A model generated the notes under the pieces. It was given only the letters and a program-made list of their open reading frames with translations. It made no database searches and had not been told where the DNA came from. A program made the translations under genes and the position numbers. DNA of 64,000 nucleotides from Angiostrongylus vasorum (taxonomy: Eukaryota > Nematoda > Chromadorea > Rhabditida > Metastrongylidae): positions 62,001-126,000 of the forward strand of contig JADANN010000118.1 of NCBI GenBank assembly GCA_018806985.1. Reading direction: 5' to 3'. Positions 25,009 to 36,245 of the stretch are shown here, piece by piece. Positions within the stretch are counted from its first letter, which is position 1. The number at the start of each line of letters is the position of its first letter.

Positions 25009-28000
25009 ATGGGTAAAACATCGAAGGATCAACGGGATATCTATTATCGAATGGCTAAGGAGCAAGGATGGAGAGCAAGAAGCGCTTTCAAACTTCTTCA
25101 GATTGATGACGAGTTCAGAATTCTTGAAAGTATTTACACAAGTCTTACGTAGATTTTTCTTTTTACCCAAGTTCTGACAAGAAAGAAAATGATTCCATTA
25201 CTTCAGATGTTACAAAAAGTCGTTGATTTATGTGCTGCTCCTGGCAGTTGGAGTCAAGTACGTCTTTAAATCGAGTAGATTTTCACTGTAACACCATTGT
25301 TTGTTAATTTGTTTACCAGTTTTTCTCAGTTCTAAGTGGACCAATGGGTTCCGGTTTTCAGACTGTTGTAGGTTATATTGCGAAATATAACTTCAACGAA
25401 GCTGGGATATTTGCAATACTCTGGACCGCAGGTGCTCTATGGTGGGGAACGAACGCGCTATTGTCCTTTCCGGGGAGTAACGCGTTCATCACCACACCAT
25501 GCGGGTCCTTCGTTTCGCCTTTCTCTCAGCTAGTTCTATCGATCATTTGCCATCAGCAATCACCCGTCAACGGGATTGATCTGGGAAGCCCAAATCGGCA
25601 TTGAACCCAGTTAAGCTGAGGCTAATTATAATCACAATTTTAATCTTCTTTTTTTTATTTACCGCCTACTCTTTTTAGTGGAAGGGTATATATTGTAGGT
25701 TGTAGGTTGGTTCTTTAGTGCAACGACTTATCAGCTTAATGTAGTTTAGGGACAATTTGCAAATCCCTTTAACCCTCCAGGTTCTTAAGAAGGCAATAAC
25801 CTGAGCCGAAACGTCCGCTTTGCCGGAAAAAGCATTTAATACCACATGTTTGTTCAACGGAATATAGAAAATTTTAAGTGTTACATGTAACCTGGGGGTT
25901 ACAGTCCACCCTTAAGCGCGCTAAATTCTCTTAAACAGAAACTTTGCAGGTGCTATCGAAACGTCTTCTGGAGAACGCCAACGATCCGAATGAAGTGAAA
26001 ATCGTCGCTGTTGACCTACAGCCGATGTCCCCTATTAATGGCGTGGTTCAGATTCGAGGTGACATCACAGATGTGGGTGAAAAGGAATTCTCTCTCTTTT
26101 ATCGCTAGTTTATCTTACATCTTGTAGTAGTTCTAAGGAAATTCATTTAGAACACTACAGCGAAGAAGATCATCGAGATTTTTGGAGCACTTGCTGATTT
26201 GGTGGTTTGTGATGGAGCACCTGACGGTAAGTTCTATCCATTGCGATGTGTTGTTCGATCGGTTCCTCATCTGCTGTCATCTGTCATATTGTCTGATGAC
26301 GTCTGCTTCTTTACAGTTACTGGTCTTCACTCCTTAGATGAGTATATGCAGTCACAATTGGTACTGGCAGCGCTGAACATCACAACAAATATCCTTAAAA
26401 TAGGCGGCTCATTTGTTGCAAAGGTGGAAACTTTTTTATTTTACGAGCTCAAACTTTTAGGTGAAAAGTTTTCCATAATGGAAGCTTAATGGTAAGAACG
26501 AAGCTTTTTAAATGTGAAATATAACCGCAATGATGCTGAGATATTTGCAAAACTCCGACCGCAGGTGTCTGCGATGGGGAACGAACGCGCTATTACTCTT
26601 TACAGCGGCTAATCGGTTCACGACCACACCATACGGGTCCTTCATTTCGCCTTCCTCTCGAGTGTTTTTTTATAGGGTCCATCAGCAACCAGCTATCAAC
26701 GGGATTGATCTGGGAGGAGGGGCATAAATCGGCATTGAACCCAATTAAATTGAAGCTGTAGTTGAAACCACAATGGTGAGGTGTTAAACACGTTAGCCCT
26801 CTGAATGGGTAATAACGAGGTTCAATCTTCGCCGAGGGCACCTGCGGTCCGGAGTTTTGCAAATATCAGCATCGTTATGGTTTTATTTCCACATCATATC
26901 CTGCCATGAAAAAGAGTAGGCAGTAGGTAAAAATCGAATACAAAGTCTTTCGTATTTCAGAAACCGGGTTTCCTTTCCGGCTTTCCGGTTCTGATGAAAA
27001 CGGTGACGTCAAAACGTTAGCTGAATGAAATTGTTTTTTTAACCTCGTGTAAGGCGTAATTTAAACACACGTTAAAGCCTTCTATTTCTCGCAGCTTGTC
27101 GTTTTAGGCTGGAAATACTTAAAAGGGGGTATGGTTACTTTTACTTCAAGAGTAGTTGTCTCATATCAGCATAATCTGTTTCCTTGATACGATATATACT
27201 TTTAAGTTCATGAAAAGGTTTAAAAAAAGCTCTTGGCATTGATGAATCCCCGAGGGCTGTGCCATGCATTCGCCGTCATTAAGCATCGTTTGGAGGTGAT
27301 TGAATGCATATCTGGGCTATACCGTGACTCGTGGTGGTCTACCAATGTATCGAGCCAGAGCTGATATCCCTCCCAGACAAGTCTGGTACCAATTTGCAGA
27401 CTCCTGAAGGATAAAAGGGATTGGTCGGCCTGGGGCGCGGGAATCGACCCCATGTGTATTGCAGGGCGCCTCCAACCACTGCGCTACATGCGCCCATGAA
27501 AAAAAAAGGTCGTGACTTTTTATTATTGCTTTAGATCTTGCTTCAAGAAAAAGTCACTAAACAGTCACTAAAATCAAGTCACTGTTTCTCATGATTAACT
27601 ATCCTTCAGCTTATTTGGCCATCTGCCTAGACAATTGAATGAGGTCGACTGTTTTAGATTTTTCGTGCTCGAAACGTTTGTTTACTGTACGCACAGTTGA
27701 AAGTATTCTTCAAAGAGGTGTACTGTGCAAAACCGAAAAGCAGTCGACTTAGCAGTTGTGGTTAGAATACTGTATATTTTCTTTTACTAGGTCTTAATTC
27801 TGTTTTTTTTTGTTTCTGTTTTGTTAATTCTGTTTTCTTTCTATTTTTAACTTTAGAAGCGTTCGTTGTATGCAGGGGATACTCCCCTCCTGATGGATTT
27901 GAACCAACTTTAGAACGTCCGCTGTTTTCTGACTATCAGGGTGCATCTTATGACACACTGCGTGGTGTCAATCGCGTTATTGTTCCTTTTGTTGCTTGTG

Positions 28001-29622
28001 GTGATTTAAGTGGATTTGACAGCGATGGACACTACAGCCTTAATTTACCTAATGCTCCTCCCGGGGACTGTAAAATCAGAGTTAGTTTTCTTCCTTCTAA
28101 AATATGTTTTCAATCTTAGTTCCTTACTTACTTGGATACTTAGATGGCTCGCCTTCACTGTCTCCAGTATAGTTTCCACTTTTTCGGAGTTTTGTTGATT
28201 TAGCCATTGTAGTTTCCCTGGAGTCTCGGGATCAGCCTATCCAATGTCTGCCCCAAGTCGTCATCACCACAGGCAGTCGCCGTCCTTGTGGATTAGGGAG
28301 GAGATTTGTTCCCATGGGACTAGTTTGATGCTAGGACGGTGGTGGATACCGGGCTTTACTCTTAGCTGGGTTTCCCGATAGAAAAACCGGACTCCTCCGT
28401 CCGACAGCCAGGAACACCTCCCAGCCACGATGAGGCGGTAAACCTTTAGGAGGTTCTTACTTACTTCCACTAGCAAATCTCAATTTTTTGTTACCAGTTG
28501 AGACGTATTACACCTTTGGTAATAATAGGCTTACTTCAATCTCATTCAGTAGACCTTGCCGATTACGCATAAAGTTGAATAGTTATCGTACAATTATAGA
28601 ATGTTACGTTTGTTTCCTTTCTTTAGATACGTTTTTCATGATGTTGTTCAACCTCCAACGGAACCTGCGTATAAGAAAGCTGTAATGCTGAAGAAACAAA
28701 ATCAATTGGCTACTCCGGAGAAAATTATTACAAAGGTAGTTATTTCAAGCTAGATCAATGGATTATGCCAGTAGAAAGTTTGATGAAGTAGGGGCAGAAT
28801 AGGTTACGTCATGAATTTCACGCACTTCGATCAGGGGAATTAATTGCCCAAGAGCTTTTTCTGGTTTTTTCTCTTTAGTGCTTCATTTTCTTTTAGAATA
28901 AAGATTAGCTCAATTTGTGGTAATTATCATGGGATAGCTAGACAACACGCTCTTGTTTTCACCCACTTTTCTTGTGAATTAGAATCTCTATACAGCCACA
29001 ATGTTGCTGAGATATTTGCAACACTCGAAATCCGAGGCCAGCTTCGAACCCACCATTGTTACCCTTTCCAGGGGTAAAGAAAGAGTAATCGCTTGTGTGA
29101 AGCTGGCTTGGGGTTCCGGATTTTGCAAATATCTCAGCGTAATTATGGTTGTATTCCACGTAACATCCTGCCATAAAAAACTAAAATGAAACAAAAGTAA
29201 TGGGCAGTAAATTTTAAAACAGTTAAACATTGTGGATTCGACTGCAGCTTCACCTTAACTGAGATCAGTGCCGATCTTTGCTTCATCAGATCATTTCCGT
29301 TGATGGATGGTTGCTGAAACTATCGTCAGGGTAAAAACTGGTTCAGAGATAAAACGAGGACCTTGGTAAAGTTAACCTGGTGTTCTGAGTTTTGCAAATA
29401 TCTCTGTACCATTTGAATGTATTTTTGTAACACACTGCCGTTAAAAAAGTAAAGCAAAAAGTAGAGTAATTAGATGAGAAAGTTGGATTTTTTTATGTTT
29501 GTTTCCAGGTTATTAACTCTATACCTCGGTTTGTGAGACCCGTGAATCCAGACGCTAGTGATATTGGGTATGGAGACGAGGAAGTTGAAGGATTGGTCAT
29601 GCTGTTCAGTGGTAGTTCCTGA
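25009..29622 (+). CDS. TRM7: tRNA (Nm32/Nm34) 2'-O-methyltransferase, TRM7/FTSJ1 family
   Basis: Exons 25009-25129, 25207-25257, 25950-26072, 26151-26226, 26317-26423, 27658-27760, 27857-28080, 28627-28735 and 29509-29622 (TGA), about 341 aa. The N-terminus [20 protein letters not shown] and the SAM motif [11 protein letters not shown] are diagnostic. The RrmJ-type K-D-K-E residues are visible as SAFKL, CDGAPD, GSFVAK and SSCEAFVV. The enzyme methylates riboses 32 and 34 of tRNA anticodon loops in the cytoplasm; C. elegans R74.7 is the likely counterpart. Two junctions, 1/2 and 7/8, close only if one A is removed from the A-runs at 25214-25218 and 28072-28075, after which the residues match the family better. 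Repeats C, D, E and SINE-A fill the introns. Confidence 0.9.
25365..25700 (+). repeat. Repeat C copy in TRM7 intron 2
   Basis: From TATTGCGAAATATAACTTCA through GCGTTCATCACCACACC to AACCCAGTTAAGCTGAGG and a second TTTACCGCCTACTCTTTTTA with GGAAGGGTATA. A single forward unit bounded by copies of the terminal motif. Confidence 0.8.
25779..25850 (+). repeat. Motif D
   Basis: TTCTTAAGAAGGCAATAACC, then GAGCCGAAACGTCCGCTTTG. Resembles 49424-49500, including the following ...ACCACATGTTTGTTCAAC-like segment. Confidence 0.55.
26515..26935. repeat. Repeat C foldback pair in TRM7 intron 5
   Basis: Left arm GATGCTGAGATATTTGCAAA, right arm AGTTTTGCAAATATCAGCAT, flanked at the right by ATCCTGCCATGAAAAAGAGT. 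The inner part carries ACGGGATTGATCTGGGAGG-like sequence. Confidence 0.78.
26988..27050 (+). repeat. Motif D (CTGATGA variant)
   Basis: TTCTGATGAAAACGGTGACG, then TCAAAACGTTAGCTGAATGA. The only copy with CTGATGA rather than CTGAAGA. Confidence 0.55.
27225..27497 (-). repeat. SINE-A copy in TRM7 intron 5
   Basis: Tail TTGGCATTGATGAATCCC, core CCCAGACAAGTCTGGTACC (perfect palindrome), head ending CACTGCGCTACATGCGCCC. Confidence 0.87.
28118..28455 (-). repeat. Repeat E copy in TRM7 intron 7
   Basis: Reversed copy. The 3' end is TTACTTACTTGGATACTTAG, whose complement is ...GTATCCAAGTAAGTAA, suggesting a short (AAGT)n tail. The other end is CCACGATGAGGCGGTAAACC. The same family occurs at 40705, 43985, 49005 and 55840. 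Confidence 0.78.
28990..29450. repeat. Repeat C, divergent foldback copies in TRM7 intron 8
   Basis: 28997-29175 is a foldback of TTGCTGAGATATTTGCAACA with TTTTGCAAATATCTCAGCGT around a TTCGAACCCACC tRNA-like B-box. A second half follows at 29210-29450. Confidence 0.68.
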
Positions 29623-30048
29623 TTAAAATCATTATTTAAGTAACATAAATATGCGGATTCTCATTGCGCTGAAAGCATTTGGTGTCTCGTCTGTTGTTTA
29701 TAGTCTTCTATGGATAACATTATTTTGACAAGAAATGATAAAACTTTATGATTCAGTACACAGTACCTCTCACTTCTAAACAGAAAGCTCGCATGTTACA
29801 AGTGTTCTGCGTTTTGTGATCATTTCGAGAAAATTATCCAAAGGTGTAGATTAACCAAATTACATTTCTACAAGAGGTTTGGATTTGAAGAATCGATTAA
29901 CACCTTCTATCCAATGTGTTGTATTTATAACAGTCGCAATTAAACCTAATTTCTCTACGCATGTGGTTAGAATCACATGTGAAAACTGACCAAAAAAGTC
30001 AACACTGAATACTTCCTAGGACATTTGTTATGGGTGTGCTATCTACAA
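29623..30048. other. Intergenic, nothing recognised
   Basis: 3' flank of the TRM7 gene. AT-rich, no repeat identified. Confidence 0.4.
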
Positions 30049-30325
30049 GGTAGCGTGTAGCGCAGTGATGGAAGGGGGCCCTCCAGTACACATGGGATCG
30101 AACCCTGCTCCCCAGGCCCACTAAGTCCGCCGTACCTGCGCGGTTGGCAAATTGGTACCAATCTTGTCTGGGAGGATAACAACACTGGTTCGATACATCC
30201 ATAGTCCACCGCGGGTCATTGTAAAGGCCAAATGTGCATTCAATCACCTCCAACGATGCTTGGTGAAATCGAATGCATGACGCATCCCTCAGGGATTGAT
30301 CAACGCCGAGAGCCATCGTTTATCT
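30049..30325 (+). repeat. SINE-A copy, near full length
   Basis: Head GGTAGCGTGTAGCGCAGTG, B-box-like GGGATCGAACCC (closest to a real tRNA B-box), core GGTACCAATCTTGTCTGG, tail to GATCAACGCCGAGAGCC. Confidence 0.88.
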
Positions 30326-30689
30326 TTTTTATGCTGTCGATTTAGGGGAAAGGCGGATCGCGGGTGTCCTAATCTGGGTGTTCTTTTCATGCATACATAT
30401 TTATCCAAATATTTGGAATAGTTAGAGCATTTGGAGTTATTCCTTGCGTTGAGTGCAAGAGTGAGGATTTCAGAAATGGATCCATCTCCCGCGATATTCG
30501 TTTCCTAGATCTTCAACTGAAGACAAGTTCTTCCACGCGTGCAGTCAGAATCCTTATCTTATTCAAATATTGCAGATATCAGAGATATCTCAATATCTGT
30601 AGTCATCGATGTTCTTGGCTATATATCAATATCATTCTAATTCATTACAAACCTTGACATTGATCTAACAATTCTCTATATTCTTGTTG

Positions 30690-31290
30690 AACAAACACGA
30701 GGTGTTATTCTATTCCTTGTCACGATGAATCTGATGTTCGGATTTCGCCTTCCTCAGAGCCTGGAGAGGTCAACGTCTCATTCTAATATTCATATGATGT
30801 TCTTGACATTGACGCTGAATAGTCTTGGCAAGATTTTTTCGTCTTGTCATCTTTCTCAGTTCACATCGATGATGTTGCCGTTGTAGAATAGCAAAATCCT
30901 GGTTGTGAAATCCCTGTGTAGTCTATTTAGGATCTCTGTATACTCAACTGTGATAGCCTTACAGTTCAAGGCTTTCATGACCGTCACCGTACCAACCTAA
31001 TCGAACGCATTTCTCAAGTCGATGAAAATGCAAAGTAGCAACAGCATCTGCTCTCATAAAACTCTAATGAGTTCCGCGACTCTGCGGATATCCGTTGTAG
31101 CGAAATCGTTTCGAGATTCTATTTGTTCAGATAAGTGTACTAGGGCCATGAATGTCGTTCTAAAAACAGGTAAGAATGATTTATGTAGCCATCCTGCAGA
31201 TGACTCATGGCAGTCAGATTTGGAAAGGTGGTCGAGATTTTCACAGGACACTGATCGTATAGGAAAAAAAGAGCATTGCAGAAACCGTGA
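30690..31290 (-). mobile_element. RTE retrotransposon fragment
   Basis: On the minus strand around 31020 a FIDLRNAFD-like stretch matches the RT motif FIDLKKAFDSIE found in the 50.9-53.3 kb copy, and the following bases match the MKAL...EYTEIL-like region. Both ends are missing and frames are broken. Confidence 0.65.
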
Positions 31291-31339
31291 AAGAGCATCT
31301 AAGTAACAATATGTGTAATTGAATACACAATGTTTACTT

Positions 31340-31378
31340 TTTATTTTCTGACTTTCTATAATTTTTATGGCAGGGTAT
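31340..31378 (+). repeat. Left piece of a repeat C unit split by an RTE insertion
   Basis: TTTTTATTTTCTGACTTTCT, then ATGGCAGGGTAT, is the usual beginning of a repeat C unit. The continuation lies at 34383 onward, on the other side of the RTE element. Confidence 0.7.
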
Positions 31379-34300
31379 CACCTGCATCACCTGTAGTCCC
31401 GTTGATCGTCGAGTGACTCGGAGCGGGCGCCAGTAAATCTTCCATTTTTCACTGTCGCTTGCAAGAGTAGCCCAGTGGGTTCTGCTCGCTCTAAGGACTC
31501 GTCGAGCATCATATCTTTCTTCCAGGCTCTTCGTGAAAACCTCTGACCATCGGGTCGGTGGTCTTCCTGCAGTACGTTTGACATCCCGAGGAATCCACTC
31601 ACTAACGGCACTTGTCCATCGGTTGTCGTTCATACGCATTACGTGCCCGGCCCACCTTATCTTCGACTGTTTAGCGTACAGAACGGCATCTTTGATTTCT
31701 AACCGTTGAAGCAGGTCGGAGCTTCATATCCAATCCCTTACTTACTATATATTACTTAACGGGATACTCCTAGCATCGTGGTTTCGACAGCGCATTCGAT
31801 AACGCTCTCATCCTGATTCTTCTGAGTGGTCTCTCATCCTGCTTATGCAGTGACCAGGTTTCTGATGCACACGTTAGGGCAGGAAGTACCGTTGAGTCGA
31901 AAAGGTGGGCACGGAGTCGGGTGTTCTATGTTCTCTTCACTACATCCTCGATACTCTTGAAAGCTCCCCAAGCTGCTCGTTTCCTTCTGCTCAGCTCTGG
32001 AGCTAAGTCGTTCATCATATTGATTTCGCGACCTAGATAGGCATAACTGGAGGATTCGGAGATATTCGTTTCGTTGAGCGTGAATGGGGCATTCGAAACC
32101 AAATCCGTTCCTCATGAACATCGTTTTTGTGAGATTTAGTCGAAGACCAATCTTTCCACAGGCTTTATCAAAGTCGGCAAGCATACGTTCCGAATGTTTG
32201 GTGTTGTAAGGACGATGTCATCAGCAAAGCGAAGATGATGTAACTGCCGACCATCGATTTTCACTCCCATATTATCCCATTCTAATGTTTGCATGACGTT
32301 CTGGAGGGTGGCGGTAAATAATTTTGGCGAGATGGTATCGCCTTGCCTAACCCCTTTTTTTGACGTCAATGTTAATATCGTTGTAGAATGGTGATATTTT
32401 GGTTGTGAAAGTTTTTGTACAGCTCACGAAGAATCTTTATGTACTGAGTAGGGACTCCTTGACTATCAAAGGGCTTCCATGACTGCTTGTATCTCAATTG
32501 AATCAAAGGCCTTCTGTAAATCGATGAAAGTGAGACAGAGCGGTATTTTGTACTCTCGCGATACTTCAATTAGTCTTGTTATCGTGTGGATGTGGTCCAT
32601 CGTACTAAATACTTTTCGAAACCCTGCTTACTCACATGGCTCCCCTTCGTCCAGTGTTCTGTCAATTCTGTTTAGGATGACTCGAGTGAAAATTTTGTAG
32701 ACGACAGACAGCAAGCAGATTGGGCGATAGTTGCCAATATCGCGTAGGTCATCCTTCTTAAACAATAACACGGACATGCTGGTCCTCCACTGAGTAGGGA
32801 CCTTACAATCAGACAGGTAGCGTGTGAAGCCAAGCCAGTTTGTTTACGAGCACTGGCAGAAGGTTCTTCATGTACAAATCTTATCCTGTCGGGACCAAGT
32901 GCTGCTCTACTTTTCACCGACGAAATAGTAAGTCGAATTCCGGAATGGACAACCAGTGGTACGACGTATCCATCCTTCTTTATTCCATATGATGGTACGC
33001 TTCTTTTATCGGCTGTCTGCATTCTTTTCCAAGTTCGGACGTAAGCTGGCGGTTGCCTGCAGCTCGTGCGATTCCACGTTGGCGTACCAGATCGAGCGTT
33101 TCTGGAAACAGACGTCTCTTGATGATTTTCGAAGTCTCACCATCCACAGCGCTAACGTGAAAATGTTGAATGAGCCGATCGTATTCTTCGTCGATGCTAT
33201 CGACAACGGCAGTCTTCCCAACAGCCGACCAATGAATCGAATAAGTCCCAGTTTGTGGTGGTTCTGCGACTTCGGTTTTTGAATTTAGCGGCTTTTTTCT
33301 CCTTTCTGCGAGAAATAGAATCTTGCACGAAGGATACGGCGGTCTGGTCCCCGTGTAGAATTTTGGGACAACAGCGACATTGGTTAGGCAAAACCTTCTA
33401 TTTACTATGATTTGGCCTATTTCGTTATGCGCGTTGAGGGTGGGGCTTTTGGAAGTGCGAGTTACCATGGATGGTCTTGGTTGCCGTGATAAACCCAGGC
33501 ACCCGCTCACCCTGTTCGTTCCATTCTAATCCGTAGGTCCCAATATGACGTTCTTCAGACGTTCTTCTTGGTCCAATCTTCGCTTTGAAATCTCTATTGA
33601 TGACCTTGAAGAATGTGTGGTCTTCTGTGTCCTCCAAGTCCATTTAGAACCCTTCGACTTCTTCGTCATAGTTTGATGTGGGATCGTAAACAACGAAGAT
33701 TGTCAAAGGCCGGTATCGATCTACGTCTTTTTAATCGTAAACGTTCGATTCGGGTTGTAAGCTGTTCGAATGAATCGATGTTCATGGACAAACTCGTGTT
33801 GACGAGAACGCCGACGCCGCCGAGTCTTCTACCGTCGCATGTTCCGAGGAACAGTTCTTCTCCGGTGTCATAGACGGCGTTGAATGGGTGGCGTCGTCTC
33901 GTCTCGGCCACGCCGATGACGTCGTACCTCATCCTTCTTGCCTGCATGAGTAAGTCTTTTCTCGAGGACTCGGATGCAAGTGTACGTGCTTTGTAGGTAC
34001 AGATCGTCACCTTAGTTCTTCGTGATCCAGGCAGCTTCCATTGGCCCTGAAGCTTATTTGTTGGAGGTGGCTCCTTACCGCCTTCCATATACTTCCCTGT
34101 CACTTGATTGCAGGTTTTTGGCTGAATTGACTCGTAGAATACAATCCGCACAAGCGAGAACGTACCCACACACGCATGCGTGAATACGCCTGGCAAATAC
34201 AGAAAGTGTGTGTCAAATCGGCACAGCAGAAGCAGGGAGTCCATCCTCTGGATCCACCTGCGTCTCAGAGAAGCAAAGGTCGCTTTTGGTCCGCGATTAA

Positions 34301-34382
34301 CCCCCTATCCGCCACCTGGGGACGCGTCACGCAGCCTCGCAACTAACCGGCTGGGGATCCCTCATGTGAGGGAGATCCGTGG
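31379..34382 (-). mobile_element. RTE-type non-LTR retrotransposon, near full length (~3.0 kb), inactive
   Basis: Minus-strand order 5' to 3': structured 5' leader (34382-34260); APE-type endonuclease region (34030-33430, with VIGVAETRR and [12 protein letters not shown]); connection; reverse transcriptase (about 32700-31850, with RQGDTISPKLFTATL, the catalytic FADD in LRFADDIV, and RLNLTKT); C-terminal tail (31640-31430, GRPPTRWSEVF). Several frameshifts separate the frames, so it cannot be active as read. It is flanked by a probable target-site duplication ATGGCAGG(G/A)TAT at 31367-31378 and 34383-34394. The 3' end is a short tandem of AGGTGAT-type units. Confidence 0.9.
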
Positions 34383-35370
34383 ATGGCAGGATATTAAGCG
34401 AAATACACCCACAATATTGCTGAGATATTTGCAAAACTCGGGACCGCAGGTGTCTGTGGTGGGGAACGAATGCGCTATTATCCTTTCCGGGGAGTAACGC
34501 GTCCACCACCACACCATGATGGTCCCTCGTTTCGCCTGTCTCTCAGCTAGTTCTATCGATCACTGACGTTAGCAATCACCCTGCTCGATAGAACTAGCTG
34601 AGAGACAGGCGAAACGAAGGACCCGCATGATGTGGTGGTGGACGCGTTACTCCCCGGAAAGGATAATAGCGCATTCGTTCCCTACCACAGACACACGCGG
34701 TCCGGTGTTTTGCAAATATCTCAGCACTATTGTGGTTGTAATTCAGTGTTCTAACTTTTATTCGCTGCCTATTCTTTTTTTCATGGCAGGGTACGATGTA
34801 AGTTACAACCGCAAAGATGCTGAGATATCAGCAAAACTCGAAACGAGTATTTTTAAAAAAAAAGAAAAGAAGGGCCACCGCCTAGTGGGATTGAGATCCA
34901 CTTCGCCACAACGACCAGCTGTGGACCATTGACTCGGGCCAAAGCGATGCTGAGGAAGGAGAAGGCGCCGAAAACTTGCAAACTCAGTTGTGCTTCGAAC
35001 TCGTGATTACCCTTATCGGGTGCTCCACCAACCGGGGCCCTATTTTTGCCCTCCTCTCAACCATTCATTTACTCTAATGGTGCGATCAGCAATTACCCGT
35101 CAACGAGAACGATCTGGGAAGCACAAATCGGCATTGTACCTAGTTAAGCTGTAGCTGCAGTCGCAGTCACAGTGTCTTAACCATCATTTACTTTCTATCC
35201 TTTTTCAAAAAAAAGGAACTGGCCGGCAAGAAGGCAAAGCAAGGATCTTGGTTGGTGTTGTGGATAGCACCTTAGCTCCCCGTAGTAGAGGCAATCCTGG
35301 GTTCTGCAGCCCATCCGAGGTTTGGAGTTTTGCCCGTATCTCAGCATCCTTGTGGTTTTAATTCATTGTT
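34383..35370. repeat. Repeat C cluster (two or three units, foldback)
   Basis: 34383-34560 forward and 34585-34745 inverted form a head-to-head pair. A further unit starts with ATGGCAGGGTACGATGTAAG (34785) and GATGCTGAGATATCAGCAAA, and ends near 35370 with TTGCCCGTATCTCAGCATCC. The first unit is the right-hand part of the repeat split by the RTE element. Confidence 0.78.
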
Positions 35371-35417
35371 TTAGATAGTCTAAAATTCCTAATAATTCGT
35401 CGACCTGTGCTTACGAC

Positions 35418-35530
35418 TGCTCTAGCGCAATGGCTAGAGGTGCTCTGTAACACATAGACTGCGTTCGATCGCACTCCGTGTTAGTCATCCTTTTGGGTCG
35501 GTAAATTGGTACTAGGCTTGTCTCGAATGG
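35418..35530 (+). repeat. SINE-A head and core only
   Basis: tRNA-like head TCTAGCGCAATGGCTAGAGG, B-box-like GCGTTCGATCGCAC, core GGTACTAGGCTTGTCTCG. The tail is missing here; a tail fragment lies at 36142-36245. Confidence 0.7.
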
Positions 35531-35904
35531 TAAAAACTGTGTCAAATTTACATGAGATCGTCACAAATCTTTGGTTAATATTTCTGCTGTATTGTCTTTT
35601 TCAGAGCCTCGGTGATTCGAACGTCCAACGCAGTTGCTTGAGTACGATTGAATTACTATCACCTAGTAAAGCAACTTTATACAGGGTGGTTCGCGCCGTG
35701 ACAAAGGACCTGACCTCACCTGGCAGCTTCCCTGGATGCAAAGTGGTCGTCCGTCTTCAATAAAAAATAATTTGTTTTCACGGTGACAGTCGATCCTGCA
35801 GTAGTCGGACTATTGTTAGCCGGCATTTAGTAATCCAGCAATTTCAACATCGACGTTCATTGGACTTCGTTACGGATAACCATTGTTTTCTGACAAGCTT
35901 ACAC

Positions 35905-35975
35905 GAGATTGAAGAAGGCGATAGCGCCGAAGCGTTAGCTGCTACAATAGAGACTACAACCTCGTCTATTCCTAC
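35905..35975 (+). repeat. Motif D
   Basis: TTGAAGAAGGCGATAGCGCC, then GAAGCGTTAGCTGCTAC. GGCGATAGCGCC is self-complementary at its ends (GGCG/CGCC). Confidence 0.6.
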
Positions 35976-36034
35976 CAATAAACCAAGAGATTTGTTCTTC
36001 GTGCGAAGCTTAAATTGAATGCCAATGTTTAAAT

Positions 36035-36100
36035 CAAAAACAATGACGTGGAAACGTTAGCCGAATAAAAGCTTCATTACAACCTCGTGTAAATTGAACA
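36035..36100 (+). repeat. Motif D
   Basis: AATGACGTGGAAACGTTAGC, then CGAATAAAAGCTTCATTACA. Truncated at the left. Confidence 0.55.
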
Positions 36101-36141
36101 ATTTGAACACGTTTGTTTTTGAGATAAAGACAATACTAACG

Positions 36142-36245
36142 GTAGGCCTTTGAAGGTTATTTTAAAGGCCAAATATGCAATCATTCCTGCGATACCTACA
36201 GTTTGGCGCATCTTTTGGGTGTTGATCAGTGTCGAAGGCTTTGTA
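36142..36245 (+). repeat. SINE-A tail fragment
   Basis: GGTAGGCCTTTGAAGG through AAAGGCCAAATATGCAATC to GTTGATCAGTGTCGAAGGC. Strongly mutated. Confidence 0.6.

Noticed and set aside
33666..34244. 192-codon ORF as a host gene
   Set aside because: It is the endonuclease region of the RTE element (VIGVAETRR motif).
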